DNA of 64,000 nt, from the NCBI GenBank assembly GCA_963971405.1, contig OZ020488.1, positions 33,437,089 through 33,501,088 of the forward strand. The letters are read 5' to 3'. The notes under the pieces are model-generated. The model searched no databases, had not been told where the DNA came from, and saw only the letters and a list, made by a program, of their open reading frames with translations. The stretch comes from Psococerastis gibbosa. Lineage: Eukaryota > Arthropoda > Insecta > Psocodea > Psocidae. Position numbers and translations under genes: made by a program. Below are positions 1-12,900 of this stretch, in pieces. Each line of letters starts with the position of its first letter. The stretch's first letter is position 1.

Positions 1-917
1 AGGTCTTCTTTATTCTTGTACCCCATGACTTTGGTCTTGTTTTTATTTATAGTTATATTGTGCCCCATTGCTAATACATCTTTACAGGTTATCAAGGCAC
101 GCTGCGATTCGTCTTTGTCATCATGTCAACCTTTTCCCCATGCACATGCACTCCCACATCTCTTACGCGCTGCGGCTTATACTCACGTATAAATACGAAG
201 GCAATAAATTGAGTAACTTTGATTTTTCTGTTGTTCTAGGACTGGACAACCGGCAAGTGGAGTCATTAAACATGTGGAAAATATGGTTACAGATATAACC
301 CAGTTGGGCTGCGGTATGGTGCCGGGCCGACTCACGGATCGGTCAAGTTGACGCTAAGTTTTTGACTGAGGATAGTTATCGTTTGCTACTTTTGAGAGTT
401 TATCCATTAAGATAAACACATAGCCACGTTTTGTAGTTCGCTATTTCCATCACCACTTAATCATAAACGACAGCGCTTTTATGTGATTATGTTAGCAGTA
501 CTGCACTTGTCGCAGAGCTGTATTGTTGCGCCGGTTCTACCTAAAATTACTTCCTCGATATATTGGTAATAAGATCTGTATATTGCTTGTATATGAGACT
601 AAATACAGTATCATCAAAATGCATTTTCTGTTTCTGTTTTATTTACCATACTTTAAATCCATAGATTAGTATTTTTATCTCACTGTCATTCACATCCATC
701 CTATTCTATTTATTGGTATCATAAAGAGAGATAAAATTTGTAAAATAACTAATAATAGAAGGGTTCACGACGTTAAGCATTAAAAACATGGTATTTCGAA
801 CTGGATTTGAAACATTTTGAGTTAGTAAAATATGAATGGATGTTGCGGCTGAGTGGTCATTAGAACAAACTCAATTCCATACCTGCAATAAAGATTATGT
901 ATTTTTTGCATAGCTAA
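1..917. other. FARSB 3' flank, no gene seen
   Basis: No coding region is supported here; the one open frame (68-298) has no recognisable content. The stretch lies downstream of the FARSB stop codon and should hold its 3' UTR. Minus-strand AATAAA hexamers occur at 643-638 and 714-709, 204-282 nt past the stop. Either could be the cleavage signal, but I cannot choose between them. Confidence 0.4.
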
Positions 918-3900
918 TTATAGGAAAGGCTCCACTTCTAGTTCCAAAGCAGAGCATGGTAGAGTTAACTCAAACTCTTTAAGAACGTCCGGATGAAGAA
1001 CACCAAGCTTCCCAACAACCTTTCCGTTGAAAATTATCTCAGCACAACGTTTAGGAAAGTATGTGGTGTCTGCAACAAACAAATTGCTATGTGCTAAAGA
1101 CTGAACCAACATGATTTGTAAGGGACCAAAATTGGTCTGAAAAAGAAGGAAATGGTATTATATACCGGATTTTGTGGGCATGAGCTCTTTGCCAAGCGCA
1201 TTGAAGCGAGCTCATCTTAAAATTCGCTCACACATTCTTTCACTATCTGATAACCAGTTCACACTACTAGCATTGGTGAAAGCCACCTCAGGAGCTATGA
1301 AATTAACAGGACGTTCGTCGGCGTTTAAACTTTTCATCGGCAGTCTGATGCGTACGTAGCTAAGCATGTGTGGAAGGGGCCTACTAGGCGCATCATCAAA
1401 GTCTGATGATGATGTTATCACCGAAACAGCAGTCCCGTTTATCATCCTCTGGATTTTCGTTGTTCATAGCAATGGTCTTATTCATATAGAGGTATCCAAT
1501 TATGACAACAGGTTTTCAGGAGAAATTGGTGCCTTACTTCTTTATCACTTAAAACTTGCACCATACTATGAGTTTCAAAAGCGTACATACCTTCAGCAGC
1601 TCTCAGGTGGTAGCCAAAACCTTTCTTAGCCGCGTCGTGAGGCACATCCAATGCCTGCATCAGCCTATCCAGTAGACCGTGTATAACTTCGAAACCAGCA
1701 CTCCGACTACAATTCACGGCACCCAGCCGACGGATATTCTTGGCACCCACCTCTGAATCAGGCACTGTGTACACAACATCGGATACCTGTCGAATTTTAA
1801 ACTTCATCAGTCAAGCCTCATAGGGGGACATGTTTAAAAAGAACCGGTCCGAGTTTACTCGAACATGCTTTCCAATTTATCAAAATTAGTAGATAGAGAA
1901 AATGAGTAATTTCATGGTAAATAATTTTCCTATGGTTCAATTTCCGATATCTCGGGGGGGGGGGGGGGGGTTGTCCACCTGACGTCACTGGAGGTGAGGT
2001 AAATTCTAGATAGGTCAGACCAACACTTTACCACACAGCAATACTGGCAGGGCACGCAATGCATTTGAGCGTGAATTTTCTATCATTTTTTCAAAAAAAA
2101 ATTTTTTACAAAACCAAATACTTTTCTGGGAACTCAATTTAACACCTAAAACATACCTGAAGGTAGAAATCATCGATAGAAAGGTTTCGCAGAAAAATTA
2201 TTTTTTAGTAATTTTTCTTTAAAATTTATATTTTTTTACCCCCAGAAGCAACCTATTAAGGGGCAAGCGACCCCCCGCATTTCGTTAATGTTAATAACGA
2301 CTACAATATATATGAATGTAAAAGAAATCGTTGGAGCCGTTTTTGAGAAATAATTTTTTTAGACGTTTTTTTGGAGTTTTTTGAAAATAAAACCCCCCCA
2401 AATTGAGTTAGCCCAAAATAAAAAAAATGGTCCCAAGGTATGATTTTTTTTCACCTAAATCCACCGAGTAGTTAGCCCGGAAATCGATGAACAGACAGAA
2501 AGACATACATACAGACAGACATTTCGTAAAAACCACTTTTTTGGGTTCCTGGGACCTCAAAACGTGTAAATCCGTTGAAATCTCGGAATAGAAAATTTCG
2601 ACCATCACAAAGCTTTCCTTATACTATGTATAAATGGGAAAGCAAAAATATATAATTGTATTTATTTTTATGTCGTAAGTTCCACCAAGTCACAGTATAC
2701 AACGTGAACCATCACGAGTTGTTATTCGCAAGACAATGGACAGAGACAGAGTGCTGCAATACGTTAAATACGCTACTCCTGTATTGTGCTTAAAATTATC
2801 TTTCCCTGGAGAAATCGCAGGGCAACATTATGATGCACACTGGTATGTTGCCGTTACTGATTGGCCATTATTTTATAGAAGGCGTGGAAAAGGTTCTAAT
2901 TATCGGTATTTCTACGGATAATATTAAAATTAATGTATTTCCCTTAAGGGCAAACCGGAGTCGCCCATATTCCATTTTCTGTTCAAACTTCAATTTCTCA
3001 TGAAATATGGAACGCAGAACAATGAAAAAATGCTGAATGGCAAGAACCTTTTCTCCTAATTTTGATGTATAGTATGTGGCCTTAACTAACCCTAATTCGC
3101 CACAGTTGATGAACTCCTTCAGCTTGAACTCCTGAGTGACCGTTATTTTTTGCGTATCAAGTTCACTAACTATAGCCGATCGGTATTGATGATTGCAACA
3201 TACTATATATCAAAATTAGGAGAAAAAATTCTTCTTTCCATTCAGCATTTTTTCATTGTTCTGCGTTCCATATTTCATGAGAAATTAAAGTTTGCACAGA
3301 AATGGAATATCGGCGACTTCGGTTTGCCCTTAAAAACAGCTCTGAAGTACTTCTTTGTAATTGTAAACCAACAAATGGCAGATACTATACTTATATCAAC
3401 AGCAAAATTCTTACCTCAAAAATGCGAAGCGGAATTGGCATCTTTTTATTTGAGGCAATAGTTTTTAGCAGGCATGGGAGAAGCTGCGTTCTGGCAACTT
3501 GAAATTCCAAAGTCTTTGGGTTCGAAACATGAACGGCTGGTAAATCTTCTATCTTCTTTCCCAGTTTTCTTGAAATATCATCTATTGAGCACTGGAAACG
3601 GAAATTACCGCAATCATGTTTACAAGGTTGTCCTGGTGTTAAATTAAACAAGACAAGATGACTTGTTGGTGATGGTGTCTTTTAGATTGCTTTCCCTACT
3701 GCTTATCCAGGCATATTGTATTAATGTGCTGCAATACGGTCTAAGGTATCCTGAGATTTCATGTTGTGCGCCTTCCGTTTCCTCGGATAACATTTTTTCA
3801 ATCAAATTTAACAGACGTATTGATCCATTTTTTTTAAAATTCCCCATTTCCAAACATGAATCCTTTTTTAGTTCGGGTCTGACATAACGTGCTGTAATTG

Positions 3901-6900
3901 TGCCTACGATGTTACGGTCTACGTGTAGTGTAGCCGTAACCTAACAGCCATCCCAACTCATTTATATACCAACTCCCATTAGACCTACGAGCGTTTATGC
4001 TTTCTGAGAAAACTTGATTACCTTGACCCGTTGTTGAGACTCTTAATCGTGGCAATCTGGGGCCAATATTCAGATTTCACTCTCGAAATCCAACAACAAG
4101 CTATGGATCATTGCCTTCATCAAGCTTTATTTCTCCTGCATTAAGCTTGGCTTGGCTTGACTTGACTCGTTCCCATACTTACTTAGTTCAGTCGAGCTAC
4201 CCCCTGTTACAATGTCAATATTAAGCATGTGTGAACTTGCCCATGCCACTTGTAGTTGGTGTGGGTTGACAATGTCCAAAAACCGACGGGGTAGTTGGTA
4301 TGGCAAGGTCAAGTAGGGCTACTTCCCTAAAAAGCATTCCAAGAATAATGCTAATAATATGAAATGAAACTGAAACATAAATGTTTACTTGCTCTTATAC
4401 TTACCAAAGAGAAGGTAAGCGCTTCAGTAAAACCACATCGAGCTACCTCCTCTCTCAAAGAATCCGTCAGTTTATTCAGGGGAAATTCTTTTCCAACCGT
4501 TGAAGCTTTAGGAACGGTTTTGTTTATTTTGTTGTAGCCGTATGCAATGGCCAGGTCTTCAACTATGTCCCGCTGATGGAGAACGTCGTGTCTCGTAGGA
4601 GGGATTTCGATCTTCACTTTAGGTGAATTGCCCTTCGTGGAACCTGGCACAGTATTCAGACCCATTCGCCCCTGAAAGAAACACTTTAAATAATACTAGT
4701 TAATCGGAAGAAGGGGATCTCACCAATAGAAACCTAACATGGTGCAATTTCACATAGTCATGTTTATGTTATAGTAGAAGGCTGAGAAAAATCACGTTTT
4801 AAGGACAGTGACATCACTACGATTCTTTGAGGCCAGCATAATGTAGTCAAGAAAAAAAAGAGCAGTGGAAGGTATGCATTTAACACTAAATGTCATAGAA
4901 CTGCAGTTTATTGTTGTATTCAATCATCATGGACGCCGATCTCTTAAAGATCCTCCGCCACATCTTCTCGACTTGTCTTTCTCTGTCGTCCTGCCAGGCT
5001 TCCTTCGAGGGTATCACGAGAACATTGATGACCTCAGTAAACTGCTGAGTCCAAAAAGAATAACCATTAAATCTAGATTTTAGGGGTACTTTCCCACGAA
5101 AATTTATATATTTTGGGGAGATTTCATGCACCTATTGAGACGGCAACCACTGTTCCATTTCCGGATTTAATTTTCTTTGCCTTCCGACCTAATGTGCCCC
5201 CCCCCCTCCCTTGAATTCCACAAGACTGGGCTATGTTCATGCGTGAATTATAACTAGACACTGTTTTCAAGTAAGACGACAACGAAGTCTCTGTGGCTCC
5301 ACGTACCAGTAGGTTTGCAACAGCATCCATTTTCAAATCGACGCCCGCTATATTGGCCAGCATGTTCGAGTCTACTTTCATCTGGCGCGATGCCAGTCTC
5401 GGTGTCACCTGCAACTTTTCTCCGTTCTGTACACTGACTCGCTCTACGTGGAAGGCTTGGGCACAGTACTGGCTGAACATGCACACTAATGTGTCTAACA
5501 CCACCTGAAATCAGTAATAAATAAAGAATGAGTTTACTCGAACATGCTTTCCTACTTATCAATTATTGTAGTATAGGAACCTTCTTCTTCTTCTTCAGCC
5601 AACGCCCGTCCTTGGCTGGTAGGCCATTTGACGCCGTGCCGCGTAGTAGAGCTGGGCCAATCCCTCCTGTGTCTCAGTTCGGTGTTGTACCTCGATGCCA
5701 GTGCAGCTGAATAGGTGATCGGCATTCCCCTCCCCTTGGGAGCAGAGGGGGCACTCGGATGACTCAGCGATACCTATTCTGTGCAGGTGGCTCTGGAGGT
5801 AGTCATGTCCTGTGGCCATGGCGATGTCCCGGCGCAAGTTGCTGGGGATGGTTTTTGCTAGGAGCGGTTCCCATCGTTTGCCGGCTGCTCTCACTTTCCA
5901 GGCATCTCTGGTCGCGTAGTGCGGTAGTAGGCACCCTGCCTTTGCTAGTTTGTCAGCCTCCTCGTTCCCACGGATGTCACAGTGGCCAGGGACCCATTGT
6001 AGGTGGATATCTAGTATAGGAACCGAGATCGATAATATAAATAATTCCATAGTAAATAATTTGCCTATGGTTAAATTTCGGTTGCCTCGACTTTCCCTAT
6101 ACCAAAGCGCTGAATTGATCGATGGTACGATTCCATAGTATAGAACGGGCAGACCAATACATTACAACACAGTAATATTGGCAGGGTATGCAATGTATTG
6201 GTGGTGCGTGAGTTATCTATCGTTTCTTCGAAACATAATTCAAAAATAATATTTTATACGAAACCAAATCTTTGTTTGGGAAAGCGACCTGTGGTTTGGT
6301 TACTCTATTTAACACCTAAAACATACCTGAAGTAAGGAAGCTTCGATAGAAAGGTTCTGTCGAAAAATGATCAGGGTGTCAAGAGACTAACTGAATCTCT
6401 GTCGTTCGCACGATTTTTTCTTGGACATGGGTTCGAGTTTGGAACCTACATAGCCCCAAGCCTTCGTCTTTGAACTTGCCATGATTTTAATATATACCAT
6501 GTTCCTGATTTAAGTGATTAAGTGATTCCGAATCGCATTGCTTCTGTCTCTCAGATGATTAGAGGTGAAAATGGGAAACCAAGAACCTGAACAATCTACT
6601 AGACAAATTTGGAAAATACTCTTTAATCTTGAAATGTTTTTGTTAAAATTAGCGACAGAAGCAAAACTTTGCGATTTACATGGTCATTGAAGCCATCGAA
6701 CACAGCAGTACATTTCCAATGCACAATGTCTTCAGATTGGTCGGTCTGCGATGTGTTTCCGCAAGCTATGGCCAGTGGTTATTGTAGCCAAAAATAATAT
6801 AAATTAGTCATTATCAAAAACATTGACAAATCTGAATTGCTTACTTTTAATTATTTTATCAACTCAAAATTGCCCGTTAATATTTTTTTTGGGTCCTATT

Positions 6901-9900
6901 ATATCCTTTCTACCTATAACTGGTTTGTCTTCATTTTCAACAATAGCAGTTTTAAACGTGTTTGAAGATTAGGAGTTACCGAAATTTGTCATGAGTGCAA
7001 CGAGACAACTTCAAATATTTTGCGTCTTACGTAAAACTTTCCTTAAGCATTTTTCCACCCAATTAGTTTTGCCATGTGTCCTATCCCCCTGCCCTTCTGC
7101 TAAATGTCTCAATATCTGTAAGTTGCTCAATTTTCTACTAAATCGAAGTCATGAATGTCACAATTGCTTGTAATGAGAAGGTCTTCAATTCTGAAAAATA
7201 TTTTTAAACGTAAGGGAAAAGTTAAAGACACATCAAAAACATATGAGACCTTACAAATTATAGCAATTTATTGAAACCCCGTCTAAGAAAAGTCATAAGA
7301 AAGTTTGGAAAAATATTTAAAACAGGCCCGTTGCACTCATGATTATCTAGTTGCACTCATGACTGGTGGAGGTTTGACTGACTAGAAGAAATAGAAACAA
7401 AGGTATCTTTTCGAAATTTCTATTTTTCGAAGAAATTTACGTCGCATTGAAACTTAAAAAAAATCTTTTCCCCTTGTTCTGAATATTAAGAGATTTCAAT
7501 AATATCATCGAATTTGATGCAGGCCCTATGCCATATCATTATCGCCCAAGCGGAATATGTTATTCTTGCACACCCTCATGAAAACAACCACCTACTCTCC
7601 TTCATCGTCATCGACAGTTTCTCTTGCAACCGCAGCATAACGGAACGTTTTTCATGTAGGTGAGTTCCGGTTTGTAGCTTGTCGACAGTAACTGCTCGAT
7701 CGTCTGCTAGTTTTCTGACACCTTGATGGGATGGTGAAGGCTGACAAATTCTTGGTTTTTTCTGTTCAAGTTTTGTCAAATCTTCTACCTTCTTCCTTCT
7801 ATCATTCCTCATTTTCTGCTTTGTCTTGTGTAGTAATTCTCGCTCTGGGTCCAATTTTCTATTTATTCGGCATTTTCTTGCTTTCTGCACTACTCATTGT
7901 CATATTTATAAAAGAAAATGAACTTTCAAAAATCTTATTACCATTGTCCATAATGAGTGCAACGCTCGATCATGAGTGTCACGAGTGGCTTTGTAGCACT
8001 CATGACTCGTTGCACTCATGAGAAAACCGAGAAAACTAAAAATATCTCCGGTATTAATAGCCTGATAGGGCTAGGTTAGTTGTGAAGTTAAGCTTAATGG
8101 CTTCATTGTTAAAAATAATTATGTTCCAACAAACAATTCTTAATTTTTATAGGTGAACCTTATGTTGCTCTCATGAGATCAAATAAAAATACGCAAACGC
8201 ATTTTTTTAGTAACTGCTATAAAATTTTTAAAACCCTTGCAGAAGCGTCTATAGGTAGACAATAACAATGCGAACATATATGGCGACGACTTTGCTCTAG
8301 TGATACGTTTTCACGCGCCTTTCTAAGTTATTTCTTAACGTTGCACTCATGACGTAGCAATCAGGTCTAATGTCACAGACAGTCCAAAAACTTCGTGTTA
8401 ACAGCTCAAAACTGGATGCAGGACTCTTAAGACATCACAAAATGTAAGATGGATAGTTGTTGCAATATATTACACTACCGCCAAAGTGATCAGTCTTTTA
8501 GTTTAGGCGAGAAAAAATCATGAAGTATATTATTTTTAGTGTGGACACACATTTTGAGCCCACTTTCCAACTTTAAAAATGCCCCAAATACTTAAAAAAT
8601 GGTTATTTTACACAAATGTATATTAATTTTTTTAGTTTAAGAGTATGGTAACAAAGTCTGACCAATCTCATTCCCGCAACCAACTACAAAGCGCCACTAG
8701 ATAGTCTAATATACACTGAACAGGAGATTGTCAATGTTTTTGATAATGACTCAAATGTATGTGTATGATAAACCACATAAGGCGGCTATTCCACCGGCAA
8801 ATTTGCTTCATTAAAATGCACTTGTGTTTTGAGATTTTTTGTTTGTTTTATTTTAAGGAGACTATTATGTAGATACTTAACTTATCTATTATAAATTGAG
8901 TTATAATATTATTAATGATGTCTGCTACAATATTATAATTTAACGTATAATAGATAAATTAAGTATCTACATAATTATTATTATTATTAGTGTTCATTAG
9001 GTGTCCCAAGGGGACCAAAGACGTAGGCCACAAATGAGGGCCCATCGAACACCCTAATTAATTTTTACAACACAGTTTATCTCTCGAATACGGAACTGTG
9101 TCGCATTAGGTCAGCGACGGTAGAGGGGAATAATTCCACTTGTTCCTCTTCTATATACGGAGCTCCGAAGTACTCTAGACGCTTCCTCCACAGCGCTGGG
9201 CATCTGAAGAGCAGATGTGACGAGGTCTCTTCCTCCTCTGCGCAGTGCCTGCAAGATGTATTTTCCGCTGTGACAGCGTGAATAGTCAGTAAGTGCTTCT
9301 TAAAAGGGCCGTGTCCTGTTAAGGCTGCTATTATTGATCTAACACTGTTCCTGCTGAGTTGTAGCAGTTTTTTAGTCCAGGAAGGACAAGGTTTTTGTAT
9401 CAAAAGTTTTGATAGACCCTTGGCATTTTTACGCCAGAAAGTTGCGAACTTCCTTCTTGTCTCTTCACTTGCCCTTCTCTTCATCAGGGAAAGCGCTATC
9501 GGCAGCAAAGGCTCAGGGCCAACGGGTGCTGTTTCCGAGCCTTCTCTAGCTAGTGAGTCTGCTACCTCGTTGCCTTCGACGCCCTCATGCCCAGGTACCC
9601 AAATTAGGTCAACTGAAAGCCCCAATTGATTAAGCCTTCTCAGAGTTTGCTTACATTGCAGTACTGTTGCAGATCGAGTTACTGGGTTAGCGATTGCGAA
9701 TAAAGCCGCTTGACTGTCGGAGCAAATCACAATTTTTTCCATGTGGTAGACTTCATTTTCCAATGTGATCTCCACGGCTTTCATGATTGCAAATACCTCC
9801 GCCTGAAAGACTGTCGTATGCCTCCCCAATGGTATTGCTAATGAGAGAGCTAGGTCAGCGCAATATATTCCGGCTCCCGCGGCTCCTTCCAGTAGGGATT

Positions 9901-12900
9901 CATCTGTGTACCAGATTCTACCTTCTGGGACAAAACTTCCGGACAGCCATTCTTCGCGCGTAGGGAAACATGGAATAGGTACTACATCTAGGATAATACT
10001 TTTTGACATGTAATCCTGTGGCATTAATACCTCCTCGATATTTATTTGCTTTTCACTTATGATGGATGAGTGACTGGTGTACTGGGTATTGTTTTGCCAC
10101 AATCCGCTGCAATTCAGCCTTAGAGCCGACATAAAGGCCGCCTCTTGAATGGTTAGTTCTAGAGGTGGAAAGTTTAGAGCTACCATTAAACTAGCTGTAG
10201 GGGTTGTCTTAAAGGCCCCAGTGCAGGCTACGCATGCAAGCCTTTGCAGTTGACTTAGGATTGTCTTTGCAGTCTCCAGTTTTGTTCTTGGCCACCAAAC
10301 CACAGAAGCATAGTTAATTATTGGTATGACCATCATCTTGTAGAGCCAGGTCATAATTCGAGGTTTTAGTCCCCAGGTACTACCACAGGTTCTTCTCAAA
10401 GTCCACAAAGCACTAGTGGCTTTCTTAACTATATTTTTAATTTGTAAATTCCATAGTAACTTATTGTCAAAAATTACTCCTAGGTACTTAACTTCTTTCT
10501 TAAATGCGATATTCTTCCCAAAAATTGTTATTTCATTTAATTGTTCACTTCGTATGTGTTTATTGGTAAAGAGCATAGCCTCCGCCTTTTCTGGGTTAAC
10601 TGTGAGTCCTTGGATTTCACACCATCTTTTTGGACAGCCCTTAATGCTTCTTGGATTCTGTGCAAAATAGTGGGTAGGTGAGATCCTTGTTGCACAATCA
10701 CAAAATCGTCCGCTTATGCCTGAACGAAGAATCCAGCATCTAGTAGAATGGCCAGTAGTAGGTCAGCAATTAGACACCAAAGTAATGGCGAAATCAAACC
10801 GCCTTGGGGACACCCTTTGGTTATAAAGACAGATACTTTGCATTTGCCTCTAGTTGCAAAAACTAATCTCTGCTTTAGCATTTTTTCAATCCACATTATT
10901 AGATAATGGTCAATCCCTCGATTTTTCAAAACTGTTACGATTGTATTAAAGCTAGAATGGTCGAAGGCTCCAGCAATGTCTAAAAATACGGCTACAGCCA
11001 TTTCTTTACCGTACATAGCTAGTTCATCCTCATCATTGGCAAGTCGAGAGTCAGGAAAGTGAACAGTGAACAGTTCTTTTAGTTCTTCTTCATGACTAGT
11101 AGTAAAAGTTCCGTCCTGTAGTTGCAGTGGGCCCTCAACAATCTTGTTATGCTTCTTCAGCGATGAGACAAGCCGTGTAGATTGTGGCAACGTTCCTATT
11201 TCTTGACAGAAGTCCTGCCATGACTTCCTCTTGGCCCGTTTAATTGTTTGTTTAAATACTCTTAGGGTTTCCCTGTAGTCTTTAATATCACACTGTTTTT
11301 GGCTTCTACGGGCACGATTAGAGAGCATTTTAGTTTTTCTTCTTAATTTTTCTATTTCCCCGTTCCACCATCGTACATTAGTCTTGTTCTTAACTGTTCG
11401 AAGGGGGCAGGCTTCATGATAGGACTGGTTTATAGCTGTTGACATGGCTTGCACAGTGTTCTCTAATGCCTCACAACTGGATACATCGCAGTTTAAATTT
11501 TTAATTTTTTTCCGATATTGATTTTCTGTACTTACTCCAGTCCGTTTCTTGGGTTTCTAATTTGTTTGCTTTCCTCAACCACTTTTTCGATGGAGAGATC
11601 ATAGAAGATGTGCCTATGATCAGATAAGGAGTCATCTAAGGATACCCTCCAGTTTTCCACTCTCTCGAGGATCCCGGTTGTGCAGATAGTCATATCCAGT
11701 ACCTCTTCTCGTATAGCATTGTGGAATGTTGCAGTAGCTCCTCTGTTCACAATACCAAGGTTTTCCGACAAAATATACTCTAGTAGGTCACGACCACGAT
11801 CATTGATGTCTGTACTTCCCCAAGTTGTGTGATGAGAGTTGCCATCGCAACCTAAAATCAAATGCATTTTATGCTGTTTACAGTATGCGATCAGATCCAC
11901 TATCTCATCAGGCGGTGAGGGCTTCTCATGCGCGAAGTATGCAGAGGCAATCACCACCCCCCTTCCATCCAAAAATGTGTTCAGTAGGTGTAACGCTACT
12001 AAATCTCTTGTCACGAAGTGTGGGATTGCCATAGCATTCGGAAGAGTAGTGAGAATTGCTGATCTGGGATGCTCAGGTGGCAAGCATGAGTAGATTGTTC
12101 CACCATATGAACCTAGTCCACTTATATTTCCATTCGGACCCAACCATGGTTCTTGTAGCAAGATAATATCAATCCCGCTTTCTTGTATTATCTTCAGAAG
12201 AAGTCCTGATGGACTAGCCGCATGTTGTATGTTGGCTTGCAGAGTTTTTAACACCTTTGTTCATTATTGTTGTTGCAACTCGTGCTCTGCGCTTGTAATT
12301 TCCGCACATGGTATTTCACAGTTTACCACAGGTTCATTGACACCAATCGTATCCTTTAACGGGATTAGAGGAAGAGAGTTGGCTCTTTCCCTCTGAAAGA
12401 ACTGGGTAATTCGGTTAGTATGCTTAGGAGTGCTCATTTTTTCTTCGTTTTCGAGTTTCTTTTTCTTATGAGGTCTTTGTTTGAGTTTGGGCGGTATTGA
12501 TGACCTGAGAAAAGCTCTAGTGGGAGTGAAAGGGTTTTTTTCTCCTCGGCCCATTGTCATCCTTCTTCTGACAATCCTTCTCTGGTGGACTAATACCTAT
12601 ATTTTCTGAGCCGGAATCGTCTTCTGGTTTTCTTTTGCCCCCTTTACTATTTTTAAAACCCTCTCTTTGTTTCGTACGGCTCTCCGTATCTATAGCTTTG
12701 TTTTCCCTCAAGCCGGACTTCATTTCCTCTCCAGTCTGACTCTTGAGGTTATTCTTTTTCTTGTTACGTCTCCGTTGAGCAAGTTCCTCCACCGGAGTGA
12801 ACTGTGCCCTACTTGTTGACCATTGAATCTTGTCATCACACGTCTGCAAATGTCTTGCAGACTGGTGGTCGATTCCAACAAAGAGTCGCGTCCCATGGTT

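Noticed and set aside
1174..1629. Small frames between FARSB exons 10 and 11
   Set aside because: They are intronic or antisense to exon 10 and do not resemble known proteins.
6989..8352. CRISPR-like array from the repeated TTGCACTCATGA motif
   Set aside because: Spacing is irregular, both orientations occur, and the motif is too short; it belongs to a DNA element in a eukaryotic intron.
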